Shown here piece after piece: positions 17,779 to 26,112 of a DNA stretch of 64,000 nt (the stretch's first letter is position 1; every line of letters begins with the position of its first letter). The position numbers and the translations under genes are program-made. Source of the DNA: Marseilla massiliensis (GTDB taxonomy: Bacteria > Bacteroidota > Bacteroidia > Bacteroidales > Bacteroidaceae). Under the pieces are notes generated by a model. That model saw nothing but the letters and a program-made list of their open reading frames with translations, was not told the DNA's origin and searched no databases. The DNA is taken from assembly GCF_016899955.1 (NCBI RefSeq), contig NZ_JACJJL010000008.1:62001-126000 (forward strand), read 5' to 3'.

Positions 17779-18534
17779 TCACGCATACTTGTCTATATCG
17801 AAAGGCTCATCTTCCTTACTGCCTTTTCTTCCTGATACACCCCTCCGGTTTCCCAGATACTTGTCAAGCAAACCGTTCACCTTCTCCAGATTGCTCAGCT
17901 TGTCGGTCAGGAAAGCCAGTATCTCCGTTTCACTCAGTTTGTAATGGATGGTTCTTGCGGCACGCAGGGCTTTCTGTTCGTCAACAATCCCGGAAGTAAG
18001 TACTTCCGCTACGTTGTTTATTTCCTCGATTGTCAATGCCGTGTTGAAATCCGGGTCGGGTTCGGCATCTACGGGAGCCATCAGTTCCTCACGCTCTTCT
18101 TCTGTCAGTCCTTTGTTTTCCTGCTCCACATCATCAGAACCGATATCCTCGTCTTCCTCCAATGGAATTTTCTCCATCGGCTCGGAACGGGTTGGAGTCA
18201 TCCTTGCAACTTTCGGGTCTTCCAGATAGATGACCTTTGTCTTGCCTATCACATCATCGTCATCCGAAGAAGAGGACGGAACAGCCGTTTCGGTTTTTCC
18301 TTTGGACTTATCCGTTTCCGGCTTTCTGCGCCTTGCCTTTCTGCGGGCACGACGTTCCGCCTCTTCCTTGCGTTGTCTGCGGTATCTCCACACTCTGACA
18401 CGGGCAATCCGCATCAGCCTTAAAATGAGGTCCCATATTCCGTACATATGTCTGTGGAAAATAAATGTCCACAAATGGCACAATATATAGACAGCACATA
18501 CTGCCTTTACGGTAAAATAAACTATCGCAGTCAT
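17779..18534 (-). CDS. traD: Conjugal transfer protein TraD (DUF4122)
   Basis: A protein of about 250 residues with an N-terminal membrane helix (TAIVYFTVKAVCAVYILCHL), a very basic Arg/Lys block (RRQRKEEAERRARRKARRRK), a long acidic linker, and a C-terminal helical domain (ALTIEEINNVAEVLTSGIVD...). This layout fits DUF4122/TraD of CTnDOT-like elements. The ATG at 18534 is preferred because it lies just after the upstream stop at 18537; an earlier Met at 18558 would overlap. It ends the parA-DUF3408-DUF3408-traD operon. Confidence 0.8.
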   Translation of the reverse strand: MTAIVYFTVKAVCAVYILCHLWTFIFHRHMYGIWDLILRLMRIARVRVWRYRRQRKEEAERRARRKARRRKPETDKSKGKTETAVPSSSSDDDDVIGKTKVIYLEDPKVARMTPTRSEPMEKIPLEEDEDIGSDDVEQENKGLTEEEREELMAPVDAEPDPDFNTALTIEEINNVAEVLTSGIVDEQKALRAARTIHYKLSETEILAFLTDKLSNLEKVNGLLDKYLGNRRGVSGRKGSKEDEPFDIDKYA

Positions 18535-18536
18535 AA

Positions 18537-18992
18537 TTATAAAGGTTTGGTGATACATTCCGTGTACAGCTTTGACATCTCATGCTCGTACTTCTTCAAA
18601 TGTTCATCTATAATCCTGTTTACAAAACCGGAAATGGGCACCTCAGGAGCGGTAACTGCCAGAAAACGCTTGATATGGGAGTGATTTTCCTTGTTGATAT
18701 AGACTTGTATCCGATTTCCAACAGGATAGTTTACCAGATAGATGGATTTATAGAAACCGCTTTCCGGAGACCTGGAAGCAGATATGTCTTTCAGTATCTC
18801 AAACGTAATCTCGGATGTATCGTCATCCCTGTTGTCAGTTTTTGTCATGTCTGCCGTTTCACCAGAAACGTCGCGGACATCCTTTCCTCTTTTCCTGCCC
18901 TTGAACAGCCTACGGAAAATAAACAATGACAATCTGTAAGCAGTGTAAATGCAGCAACAGGCAACGATGGCCTGAAAAATAATCTGTGTCAT
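18537..18992 (-). CDS. DUF3408 protein (TraC-like), membrane-anchored
   Basis: A 151-residue protein with an N-terminal membrane helix (IIFQAIVACCCIYTAYRLSL), a charged linker and a C-terminal DUF3408 domain (YINKENHSHIKRFLAVTAPE, then VPISGFVNRIIDEHLKKYE), which looks like a ribbon-helix-helix DNA-binding fold. The start at the ATG 18992 lies 2 bases after the upstream stop. It is a paralogue of the next gene upstream. In CTnDOT maps the genes traB/traC lie here; I do not assign a symbol with certainty. Confidence 0.8.
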   Translation of the reverse strand: MTQIIFQAIVACCCIYTAYRLSLFIFRRLFKGRKRGKDVRDVSGETADMTKTDNRDDDTSEITFEILKDISASRSPESGFYKSIYLVNYPVGNRIQVYINKENHSHIKRFLAVTAPEVPISGFVNRIIDEHLKKYEHEMSKLYTECITKPL

Positions 18993-18994
18993 AA

Positions 18995-19432
18995 TCAAAA
19001 TGGTTTTAATGGTTTATAATACTCTTTGTTATACAATTCGTTGATTTCGTCCCAGTGTTTCTGCAGATGGTCCACAAGGATATTGCTGATAAAGCCGGAT
19101 ATGCTCATCTCCGGAGCGATGACAGGCAGTACCCGTTTGATGCACTCGGCCACTTCACGGTTGATATACACATGGGAACGGTTTGACGCGGGTATATTGA
19201 CCAGAAACCTTTCCCGGTATCCGCAGGATTCATCCTTTTTCCTTTTGGGCTTCTCCACGGAGGGCTTTTCCGCTGGAGTATCTGCCGGTACGGTTGAGGC
19301 GGGGCTTTTCGCTTCCTGATGTTCCACGGGCTTTTCTTTCGGGGCGAGGCTGTCCTTGCCGAAAACAGGTATGTCGCCGACAATGATTTCCTTCAGGACA
19401 TCTTCGTCCACCTCTACGATTTTCTTTTTCAT
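18995..19432 (-). CDS. DUF3408 protein (TraB-like)
   Basis: A 145-residue protein: a low-complexity, Pro/Lys-rich first half and a C-terminal DUF3408 domain (HVYINREVAECIKRVLPVI..., EMSISGFISNILVDHLQKHW) matching that of its neighbour. It has no membrane helix. It overlaps the ParA gene stop by 4 bases (ATGA), so translation is probably coupled. ParA plus an RHH-like partner is a common partition pairing, so this protein may be the DNA-binding partner of the ParA ATPase; this is inference. Confidence 0.8.
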   Translation of the reverse strand: MKKKIVEVDEDVLKEIIVGDIPVFGKDSLAPKEKPVEHQEAKSPASTVPADTPAEKPSVEKPKRKKDESCGYRERFLVNIPASNRSHVYINREVAECIKRVLPVIAPEMSISGFISNILVDHLQKHWDEINELYNKEYYKPLKPF

Positions 19433-20196
19433 GACTGTCCGAGTTTAAGTTTGACCATAAGCTCTTCCGCAAGTTCCACCAGCCCGCTGCCTTCCAGTTG
19501 TCTGGCCGGAGGCGGCAGCAGCGTGCAACGGAAAAAGGCACGCTTGGCATGGGTAATCTCCTTTTCATAACGGCACAGGTCAGGAAGCGTGCTGTCGAGG
19601 ACTGTCAGATGCAACTCCCTCATGACTTCCGAATATGACTTGAGAATCTCCACATTGGTACGTTTTTTCAACTTGTTCCAGAAAAAGAAGATGTCCTTGA
19701 GCAACGGGGTATTTTCCATCTTCTTGATATGGTCAAGCACGGTCGTGGCAAAGGACAGTGTACTCTGCATCACAATCAGGTCCGGAACGGTGGGAGTAAG
19801 CACGTAGTCCATATTGACAATCGTTCGGAATACCCCGGTGGATTCTACCGTTCCGGGAAGATCCACGAAAATAAGGTCATAATCCCCGCTTGCCGCAATC
19901 GCATCAGCCGCTTCCCTTGCCTTTTCAGCGGTGGAGCCTACAATGGGATAAGCCTTTTTCTGCACTTGGTTCCACTGCTGTTTGATCAGTTGCCGGTAAT
20001 AGGCGCTGTTGGAAACAGCCTTTTTGTCACGCTCCCTCATACGTACGAGACTGTGTTGGGGAGAGTCACAGTCAACGATAGCCACGTTCAGTCCCTTCTC
20101 GAAATGGAAGTAACTGGCAAGCACTACGGACAGGGCCGATTTCCCGACCCCTCCTTTCTGGTTGCTAATCGCAACGAACAAAGTTTCTTTACTCAT
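19429..20196 (-). CDS. traA: ParA-family ATPase (TraA)
   Basis: A 255-residue deviant-Walker ATPase. KGGVGKS at residues 14-20 is the signature loop, IVDCDSPQHS follows, and FVDLPGT at about residue 114 is the Walker B-like segment. Such proteins position or partition DNA; in CTnDOT-like elements the homologue is called TraA. It is the first gene of a minus-strand operon, reading away from the mob operon, and its upstream region is rich in short repeats that could be its binding site. Confidence 0.9.
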   Translation of the reverse strand: MSKETLFVAISNQKGGVGKSALSVVLASYFHFEKGLNVAIVDCDSPQHSLVRMRERDKKAVSNSAYYRQLIKQQWNQVQKKAYPIVGSTAEKAREAADAIAASGDYDLIFVDLPGTVESTGVFRTIVNMDYVLTPTVPDLIVMQSTLSFATTVLDHIKKMENTPLLKDIFFFWNKLKKRTNVEILKSYSEVMRELHLTVLDSTLPDLCRYEKEITHAKRAFFRCTLLPPPARQLEGSGLVELAEELMVKLKLGQS

Positions 20197-20228
20197 AAGT
20201 CTTTCTTTTTAATTGTTATTGAATAAAT

Positions 20229-20545
20229 ACCGGTGTCATCCACTAATCCGTGAATCCGCAGACGTTTCTTTCCAACCATCCGAATCCGCATCCATTAACG
20301 GTATCATCCAGTGTCATAACCTTTGATGCTACTGTTACCGCATCTTTCCGACATCGCTTCCATCCGCGGTCTGTCTGTTGGTCATGACAATCCGTCAACG
20401 GTCCCGTCCGATATTGCTTCCATCATCCCAACCGTTACCGGAATCATCGGATAACATGACCATTATTCCGCTATCAGAAGGCCGGTTGCAACCGTCCGCA
20501 CTGCAAATAAAAGGGGATTTTCCCGAATGATCACCATCATCCGGA
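20229..20545. repeat. CATCC/AATCCG-rich region with an 18-bp direct repeat
   Basis: The gap between parA and the mob promoter holds at least seven CATCC and four AATCCG words, and a near-identical 18-mer TCCGAYATYGCTTCCATC at 20347-20364 and 20407-20424, exactly 60 bp apart. No gene is seen here. A centromere-like or iteron-like site for the adjacent ParA system is possible but unproven. Confidence 0.4.
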
Positions 20546-20560
20546 GACGGTGACGACCCT

Positions 20561-20628
20561 TGTCACCGTATGACATCTTGTTACATATAATCCACTGTTT
20601 TACAGATAAATATACCGCTGTAACTTTG
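20561..20628 (+). promoter_or_regulatory. Promoter of the mob operon with shared upstream motif
   Basis: A canonical Bacteroides -7 box TAACTTTG lies at 20621-20628, with TTTT at 20598-20601 near the -33 position. Upstream, TGTCACCGTATGACATCTTG (20561-20580) followed by TTACAT resembles the motif upstream of traE and of the gene at 26744. The transcript would begin near 20635 and include the hairpin-rich region. Confidence 0.65.
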
Positions 20629-20640
20629 CCACCAACAACG

Positions 20641-20866
20641 GAATGGATACCGGATGGAGCTATCCCGAAGCCGAAGAATGAGGCTGAAGGTCAAAACTCA
20701 ATTTGACTTCAGGCAAATTCATGTTCAAGCGAACATAGCAAGTTGTGTTTTGGGCAGCCCGAAATGATTCGGGCATCCCAAAACAAACTTGCCACTCGCC
20801 TGAAGGCTCGGGAGGGATTTCCTCCAAAGTCGGAAATCCATGACGTAAAATCAGAAACAGAAAATC
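20641..20866 (+). other. Probable origin of transfer (oriT), hairpin-rich
   Basis: Directly upstream of mobA lie several perfect or near-perfect hairpins: GTCAAA/TTTGAC (20690-20707); ATGTTC-AAGC-GAACAT (20721-20736); a long stem from 20738 to 20792 with inner GCCCGAA-ATGA-TTCGGGC (20757-20774); an enclosing TTCAGGC (20708-20714)/GCCTGAA (20798-20804); and GGAGG/CCTCC (20811-20825). Relaxase-accessory genes of Bacteroides elements usually lie next to oriT. The nick site itself is not identified. Confidence 0.55.
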
Positions 20867-20869
20867 TCA

Positions 20870-21340
20870 ATGCGTATGGAAGAAAACAGTAAAAGAAGAA
20901 CAAGAAGAAGCACGGGCAGAAAACCGAAGACCGACCCGGCAGTATTCCGCTACGGTATCAAACTGACTTCGGAAGAGAACGGAAATTTCAAGCTGCTGTT
21001 TGAAAAATCCGGGATGAAACAACGGGCAAGATTCATCAAGGCGATGATTTTCGGACGTGAAATGAAGGTCGTCAGAATCGACAAGGCTGCGATGGACTAC
21101 TACATTAGACTTACAAATTTCTATCACCAGTTCCAGGCCATCGGCAACAACTACAACCAGACTGTGAAGGCAGTCAAGTCCAATTTCGGCGAGAAACGGG
21201 CGTTCGCCCTGCTCCGCAATCTGGAAAAGGCCACCATCGACCTGGTGGTGCTGAGCAAGCGGATCATCATGCTTACCCGGGAGTTCGAGGAGGAATACCT
21301 TATAAAAAGAAAGAAGGAGGAACAGCAGAATGGTGGCTAA
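20870..21340 (+). CDS. mobA: Relaxosome accessory protein MobA
   Basis: A 156-residue basic protein: Arg/Lys-rich N terminus (SKRRTRRSTGRKPKTDP), a domain with the pattern FRYGIKLTSEENGNFKLLFE typical of MobC-like/RHH relaxosome proteins, and a helical C terminus (NYNQTVKAVKSNFGEKRAF). It probably binds oriT and helps the relaxase. It overlaps the relaxase gene by 11 bases. Naming follows the CTn341/CTnDOT mobABC convention; other authors use other letters. Confidence 0.82.
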   Translation: MRMEENSKRRTRRSTGRKPKTDPAVFRYGIKLTSEENGNFKLLFEKSGMKQRARFIKAMIFGREMKVVRIDKAAMDYYIRLTNFYHQFQAIGNNYNQTVKAVKSNFGEKRAFALLRNLEKATIDLVVLSKRIIMLTREFEEEYLIKRKKEEQQNGG

Positions 21341-22583
21341 GATCAACAGGGGTGTATCGCTCTACGGGGCGGTCATCTACAACCAGCGTAAAGTGGATGA
21401 GGCAACCGCCCGTATCATCGCGGGCAACCGCATGATTACCGACCTCACCGGAAATCCCCACAATGTCATGCAGCAGACGCTATGGGCTTTCGAGAGCTAC
21501 CTCGCCGCCAACAGGAACACGGAGAAGCCGGTACTGCATATCTCTCTGAACCCTTCGGTGGATGACCGCCTCACGGACGGGCAGTTCGCGGAACTGGCAC
21601 GCGAGTACATGCAGAAAATGGGCTACGGCGACCAGCCCTACATCGTCTATCTGCACGAGGACATCGACCGCAGGCATGTCCATATTGTCTCCACCTGCGT
21701 GAAGGAGAACGGCGAGAAAATCAGTGACACATACGAATGGAACCGTTCGATGAAAGCCTGCCGGGAACTGGAAAACAGATTCGGACTCAAGCCTGTGGCT
21801 GACAAGCGGAACGAACTGCTGGAACCGTATCTCAAGAAGGCGGACTACCGGGACGGGGACGTGAAACGTCAGGTCGGCAATATACTCAAAAGTGTGTTCA
21901 CCGCCTACCGCTTCCAGACATTCGGGGAGTTCAGTGCCATGCTCTCATGCTTCAACATCGAGGCCAAACAGGTTCGGGGAGAATTTGAAGGATCACCCTA
22001 CAACGGTATCGTATATACCCTGACGGACGATGCGGGCAGGCCGGTATGCACGCCCATCAAGTCTTCGCTCATCGGCAAGCGCTTCGGCTACGAATGGATA
22101 GAAAAAAGGATTGCCGTCAATGTCCGAGATTTCAGAAACCGGAAGTGGCAGCCGAAAATCCATGATGCCGTCACGCTGGCCATGCACGGCTGCCGAGGAA
22201 ACCGGGAAGATTTCATCCGGCTGCTCGGGGAAAAGGGCATTGACGTGGTGTTCAGGGAAAACGAGGAAGGCCGTATCTACGGCGTGACCTTCATAGACCA
22301 CAGAAACCGTGAGGTATATAACGGTTCCCGTTTGGGCAAGGAGTTTTCCGCCAACGCCTTCGAACAGCTTTTTAACAGGCCGCAGGATTTTCCGGAGCCG
22401 GAATCCACCGGACAATATGCCTCCACACGGGAGAGCCTTTCCGACAACATGGAAAGCGCCATCGAACAGGCTTTCGGAATATTCAGTCCCGACATCAACG
22501 GGCCGGACCCGCAGGAGGAGGCACTCGCCCGCAGACTGCAACGCAAGAAAAAGAAGAAACGCCGTTCACGCGGCATATCCTGA
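21330..22583 (+). CDS. mobB: Relaxase MobB (MobA/VirD2 family)
   Basis: The 417-residue relaxase that nicks and carries the transferred strand. Tyrosines near the N terminus (SLYGAVIYNQRK) are candidate catalytic residues, and the metal-binding motif HEDIDRRHVHIVS at about residue 108 is the HxDxDxxHxH type of the MobP-like family. The C-terminal part is basic and ends in a Lys/Arg-rich tail (RRLQRKKKKKRRSRG). The start at 21330 overlaps mobA. Second gene of the mob operon. Confidence 0.93.
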   Translation: MVAKINRGVSLYGAVIYNQRKVDEATARIIAGNRMITDLTGNPHNVMQQTLWAFESYLAANRNTEKPVLHISLNPSVDDRLTDGQFAELAREYMQKMGYGDQPYIVYLHEDIDRRHVHIVSTCVKENGEKISDTYEWNRSMKACRELENRFGLKPVADKRNELLEPYLKKADYRDGDVKRQVGNILKSVFTAYRFQTFGEFSAMLSCFNIEAKQVRGEFEGSPYNGIVYTLTDDAGRPVCTPIKSSLIGKRFGYEWIEKRIAVNVRDFRNRKWQPKIHDAVTLAMHGCRGNREDFIRLLGEKGIDVVFRENEEGRIYGVTFIDHRNREVYNGSRLGKEFSANAFEQLFNRPQDFPEPESTGQYASTRESLSDNMESAIEQAFGIFSPDINGPDPQEEALARRLQRKKKKKRRSRGIS

Positions 22584-22617
22584 TTGTCAATTACCAACCA
22601 TCAAAATTTTTACAGTT

Positions 22618-24651
22618 ATGCAACAAGAAGATGATTTAAGAGGACTGGCCAAGGTCATGGAGTTCATGCGTGCCATTTCCATCGTGTTTATTGTGATCCA
22701 TGTCTACTGGTTCTGCTACAGCGCATTCGTGGATATGGGCATCAACATCGGAGTCGTGGACAGGATTCTGCTGAACTTCCAGAGGACGGCAGGACTGTTC
22801 AGCAACCTGCTCGTGACGAAAGTGTTCGCCTTCATATTCCTGGGACTTTCGTGTCTGGGTACGAAAGGTGTCAAGAACCAGAAGATGACGTGGCGGAAAA
22901 TATACGCCGCCTTCCTCGGCGGCATCGTCCTGTTCTTCATGAACTGGTGGATGCTTGACCTGCCGTTCAACCCGACGGTGAATGCGGCCGCATATACGCT
23001 GACGCTCACCGCAGGTTACATTCTCCTGCTTATGTCGGGAATATGGATCAGCCGTATGCTGAAACACAACCTCATGGAAGACGTATTCAACACCGCCAAC
23101 GAAAGTTTCATGCAGGAAACAAGGCTTATGGAAAACGAGTATTCCGTCAACCTGCCCACGAAATTTGTCTATCAGGGCAAGGAATGGGACGGCTGGATCA
23201 ATATCGTAAACCCGTTCAGAGCCTCTATCGTGCTGGGAACACCGGGCTCCGGAAAGAGCTATGCCGTGGTGAACAACTACATCAAACAGCAGATTGAGAA
23301 ATCCTTTGCCATGTATATCTATGACTACAAGTTTCCGGACCTTTCGGAGATAGCCTACAACCATCTGCTCAAGCACAGACAACATTACAAGGTCAAACCG
23401 GAATTCTACGTCATCAATTTCGACGACCCCAGACGCAGCCACCGCTGCAATCCTATCAATCCAAAATTCATGGCAGACATCAGCGATGCCTACGAAAGTG
23501 CCTATACCATAATGCTCAATTTGAACAAGACCTGGATACAGAAACAGGGTGATTTTTTCGTGGAATCCCCGATTATCCTGCTTGCCGCAATCATTTGGTA
23601 TTTGCGGATTTACAAGGACGGGAAGTATTGCACGTTCCCTCATGCAATCGAATTTCTTAACAAGCCGTATGCAGATATTTTCACGATTCTTACCTCTTAT
23701 CCGTCCCTTGAGAACTATCTTTCCCCCTTTATGGATGCCTGGCAAGGCGGAGCGCAAGATCAGCTCCAGGGCCAGATAGCAAGTGCGAAAATCCCGCTTT
23801 CGCGCATGATTTCGCCACAGCTTTACTGGGTGATGACGGGGGATGATTTTACATTGGACCTGAACAATCCCGAACACCCCAAAATCCTCTGTGTGGGCAA
23901 TAATCCGGACAGGCAGAATATCTATTCGGCGGCTCTCGGCCTGTATAATTCGCGCATCGTTAAATTGGTAAATAAAAAGGGACAACTGAAAAGTTCCATA
24001 ATCATTGACGAGCTTCCGACCATCTATTTCCGTGGTATCGACAACCTGATTGCGACCGCCCGAAGCAACAAAGTAGCCGTCTGTCTCGGCTTCCAGGACT
24101 TCTCGCAACTGGCACGTGACTACGGGGATAAGGAAGCGAAGGTAATCCAAAACACGGTGGGCAACATCTTCAGCGGACAGGTGGTTGGAGAAACGGCAAA
24201 ATCACTGTCGGAACGGTTCGGCAAGATTCTCCAGCAGCGGCAGTCCATATCCATCAACCGTCAGGACACTTCGACTTCCATCAATACGCAGCTTGATTCC
24301 CTGATACCGGCCTCCAAGATAGCCAATCTTTCGCAGGGTACATTCGTTGGCAGCGTGGCCGACAATTTCGGGGAAGAGATAGACCAGAAGATTTTCCATG
24401 CCCGCATCATCGTGGACAGCGCAAAGGTATCGGAAGAGATGAAAGCCTACAAGAAAATTCCTGTCATCAACGAGTTCAGGGACGCGGACGGAAACGATAT
24501 CATGCAACAGCAGATTGACCGAAACTACTCGCAGATAAAGGCGGACGTGTTGCAGATAATAGAAGAAGAGATGGAAAGAATAAAAAATGATCCGGAGCTG
24601 AAACACCTTATTCCACAGCAGGACGGAGAAGAAAACAATGACGAGGAATAG
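22618..24651 (+). CDS. mobC: Type IV coupling protein MobC (VirD4/TraG-like)
   Basis: A 677-residue ATPase that links the relaxosome to the channel. N-terminal membrane helices (IVFIVIHVYWFCYSAFVDM..., VFAFIFLGLSC, IVLFFMNWWML, AGYILLLMSGIW) precede Walker A GTPGSGKS at about residue 207 and Walker B SIIIDELPTIY at about residue 460. The ATG at 22618, 34 bases after the mobB stop, is chosen because the open frame otherwise extends back inside the relaxase gene. Third gene of the mob operon. Confidence 0.93.
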   Translation: MQQEDDLRGLAKVMEFMRAISIVFIVIHVYWFCYSAFVDMGINIGVVDRILLNFQRTAGLFSNLLVTKVFAFIFLGLSCLGTKGVKNQKMTWRKIYAAFLGGIVLFFMNWWMLDLPFNPTVNAAAYTLTLTAGYILLLMSGIWISRMLKHNLMEDVFNTANESFMQETRLMENEYSVNLPTKFVYQGKEWDGWINIVNPFRASIVLGTPGSGKSYAVVNNYIKQQIEKSFAMYIYDYKFPDLSEIAYNHLLKHRQHYKVKPEFYVINFDDPRRSHRCNPINPKFMADISDAYESAYTIMLNLNKTWIQKQGDFFVESPIILLAAIIWYLRIYKDGKYCTFPHAIEFLNKPYADIFTILTSYPSLENYLSPFMDAWQGGAQDQLQGQIASAKIPLSRMISPQLYWVMTGDDFTLDLNNPEHPKILCVGNNPDRQNIYSAALGLYNSRIVKLVNKKGQLKSSIIIDELPTIYFRGIDNLIATARSNKVAVCLGFQDFSQLARDYGDKEAKVIQNTVGNIFSGQVVGETAKSLSERFGKILQQRQSISINRQDTSTSINTQLDSLIPASKIANLSQGTFVGSVADNFGEEIDQKIFHARIIVDSAKVSEEMKAYKKIPVINEFRDADGNDIMQQQIDRNYSQIKADVLQIIEEEMERIKNDPELKHLIPQQDGEENNDEE

Positions 24652-24685
24652 AGGAACAACAGAGACCGCTGTTTTATTTCCGCCT

Positions 24686-24852
24686 GCAAAGGTCGTCCCG
24701 TGCCCGCTGGATTGTGCAAGGCCGGGGCCCTCCGTGGTTTGCTGAAAAAATCATCCTCGCACGAGTGCTCCGGTATTTTTTCGCAAAGCCTTGCACTATC
24801 CGGCACGGGACAGAAAGGCAGGCAAGAAATAAAATACCGGCTTGACAAGCCG
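24686..24852 (+). repeat. Structured leader repeat, copy C (best-paired)
   Basis: Pairs: GTCCCGTGCC (24695-24704) with GGCACGGGAC (24802-24811); GGAT (24709-24712) with ATCC (24798-24801); GTGCAAGGC (24714-24722) with GCCTTGCAC (24788-24796); TTTGC and AAAAAAT with ATTTTTT and GCAAA; an apical GCAC-GA-GTGC; 3' hairpin CGGCTT-GAC-AAGCCG (24838-24852). It lies 34 bases after the mobC stop and 20 bases before the next start. Confidence 0.8.
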
Positions 24853-24872
24853 CAGATGTCTAACTCAAAAAA

Positions 24873-25139
24873 ATGAAAGATATGAGCAGAAGCAACTTCA
24901 CCCCGATGGAAAGATTCCATGAGATTCTAAACGGACACGGATTACAGGCCATGAACGTAGGTATAAATCATATCCGCATCTTTAGGGACGGCCGGAAAAT
25001 ATTCGACTACTATCCGCTGAGGATGAAACTCTTCGATTACCACAACTGGTACCAGCTTACCTATCCATCCTTCGGCAATGGCGACGGGAAATGGGAACAG
25101 GAACTTCAGGAGATAATCGGCAGACTTTCCGCCGCATAA
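24873..25139 (+). CDS. Small hypothetical protein (88 aa)
   Basis: An 88-residue soluble protein starting MKDMSRSNFTPMERFHEILN, with a central beta-like segment (HIRIFRDGRKIFDYYPLRMK) and a helical C terminus. I do not recognise it. Met at 24873 or 24882 could be the start. It directly follows leader copy C and begins a run of three small genes, so the leader may govern all of them. Confidence 0.6.
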   Translation: MKDMSRSNFTPMERFHEILNGHGLQAMNVGINHIRIFRDGRKIFDYYPLRMKLFDYHNWYQLTYPSFGNGDGKWEQELQEIIGRLSAA

Positions 25140-25149
25140 ACGGTATGCT

Positions 25150-25401
25150 ATGGCAGCGCACATGAAAAAGACGGAATGGGACAACATCCCCGAATGGGCC
25201 ATATATGCCCTGGAATACGGAACGGAAGAGGACGGCAGTCTGAACGAAAAGGAACGGGCCATGATTGAAAAATTTGTCGGCACACATTTCCCGAAAGGAT
25301 ACACGATGAGCGTGGACTGGGACGCCTGCAACGAGTTTGACCGCTATCCCGCATTTGGAGAGCCTTGCAAGACCTGCAAGGTTCTTTTTGTTTCACCATA
25401 A
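25150..25401 (+). CDS. Small hypothetical protein (83 aa)
   Basis: An acidic 83-residue protein with KKTEWDNIPEWAIYALEYG near the start and CKTCKV near the C terminus; the two Cys residues could bind metal but there is no second pair. The family is unknown to me. It starts 10 bases after the previous stop, within a probable three-gene unit behind leader copy C. Confidence 0.6.
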   Translation: MAAHMKKTEWDNIPEWAIYALEYGTEEDGSLNEKERAMIEKFVGTHFPKGYTMSVDWDACNEFDRYPAFGEPCKTCKVLFVSP

Positions 25402-25413
25402 ATACACAGAAAA

Positions 25414-25902
25414 ATGAAAAGAATGACACTGAGCGAATATCTCGCTGTCCCCGAAAATTATCGGGGAGTATGGACTACCGAACGATGGGACATTCCCGAT
25501 TGGGAAAACTTGAGAAAAAAACACATGGGAAAACGTACCCTGATGGTATATGACAGAGGCACGTGCCTGCTTGTCGAGGGTCTGAGTCTTGAAATCGTGG
25601 ATGACAGTTCCTGGAAGAAGCCGGAGAAAATCAAGAAGGAAATCCGTGAAAAATATCAGGAGTACCGTACTGAAAAGGGACATGAACCGCATTTCCTCGA
25701 ATGCGCCATACGCTGGAACGACACTTTGGAGACACTGGAAACAAGAATAGCCCTGAGCATGGATTCCGATACGGAAATGGACGATGAAATCTTTTTCTAC
25801 TGCGATACTCTGGACAGCCTGCTGTCACTGGCTGACAAAAGCGGGGAAGATTTTGTCATAGCCGGATGTTTCGGATTCGGAGTGTATGAAGAACTTTTAT
25901 GA
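25414..25902 (+). CDS. Hypothetical protein (162 aa)
   Basis: A 162-residue acidic soluble protein starting MKRMTLSEYLAVPENYRGVW; the C-terminal half is rich in Asp/Glu (SMDSDTEMDDEIFFYCDTLD) and ends in a hydrophobic Gly-rich segment (VIAGCFGFGVYEELL). No domain recognised. It is the third gene behind leader copy C and is followed within 10 bases by a long hairpin. Confidence 0.6.
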   Translation: MKRMTLSEYLAVPENYRGVWTTERWDIPDWENLRKKHMGKRTLMVYDRGTCLLVEGLSLEIVDDSSWKKPEKIKKEIREKYQEYRTEKGHEPHFLECAIRWNDTLETLETRIALSMDSDTEMDDEIFFYCDTLDSLLSLADKSGEDFVIAGCFGFGVYEELL

Positions 25903-25911
25903 CACAATTCA

Positions 25912-25962
25912 AGATTTAATCTTTGATTTTTATGAGTATGGATGAGGTCAAGGATTAAATCT
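25912..25962 (+). terminator. Long-stem hairpin, probable terminator
   Basis: Bases 25912-25926 (AGATTTAATCTTTGA) pair with 25948-25962 (TCAAGGATTAAATCT), 15 pairs with a single G-T wobble, just after the last of three small genes. There is no clear T run, so an attenuating or RNA-end-protecting role is also possible. The following 150 bases (to 26112) hold nothing I recognise. Confidence 0.55.
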
Positions 25963-26112
25963 TTGTATCAGAAACCAATTATACCTTAATCTAATTCTAA
26001 TATTCACAATACATGTACATCAATACAAACCGACCGTTTGGACATATCAGATGTCGAATTCAATCGTAAACATCAATGTCCATAATCATTCCAATAATAC
26101 GGTCATAAGCCC

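Noticed and set aside
22636-24150. 504-codon minus-strand frame opposite mobC
   Set aside because: His/Val/Arg-rich antisense shadow of a well-supported ATPase gene.
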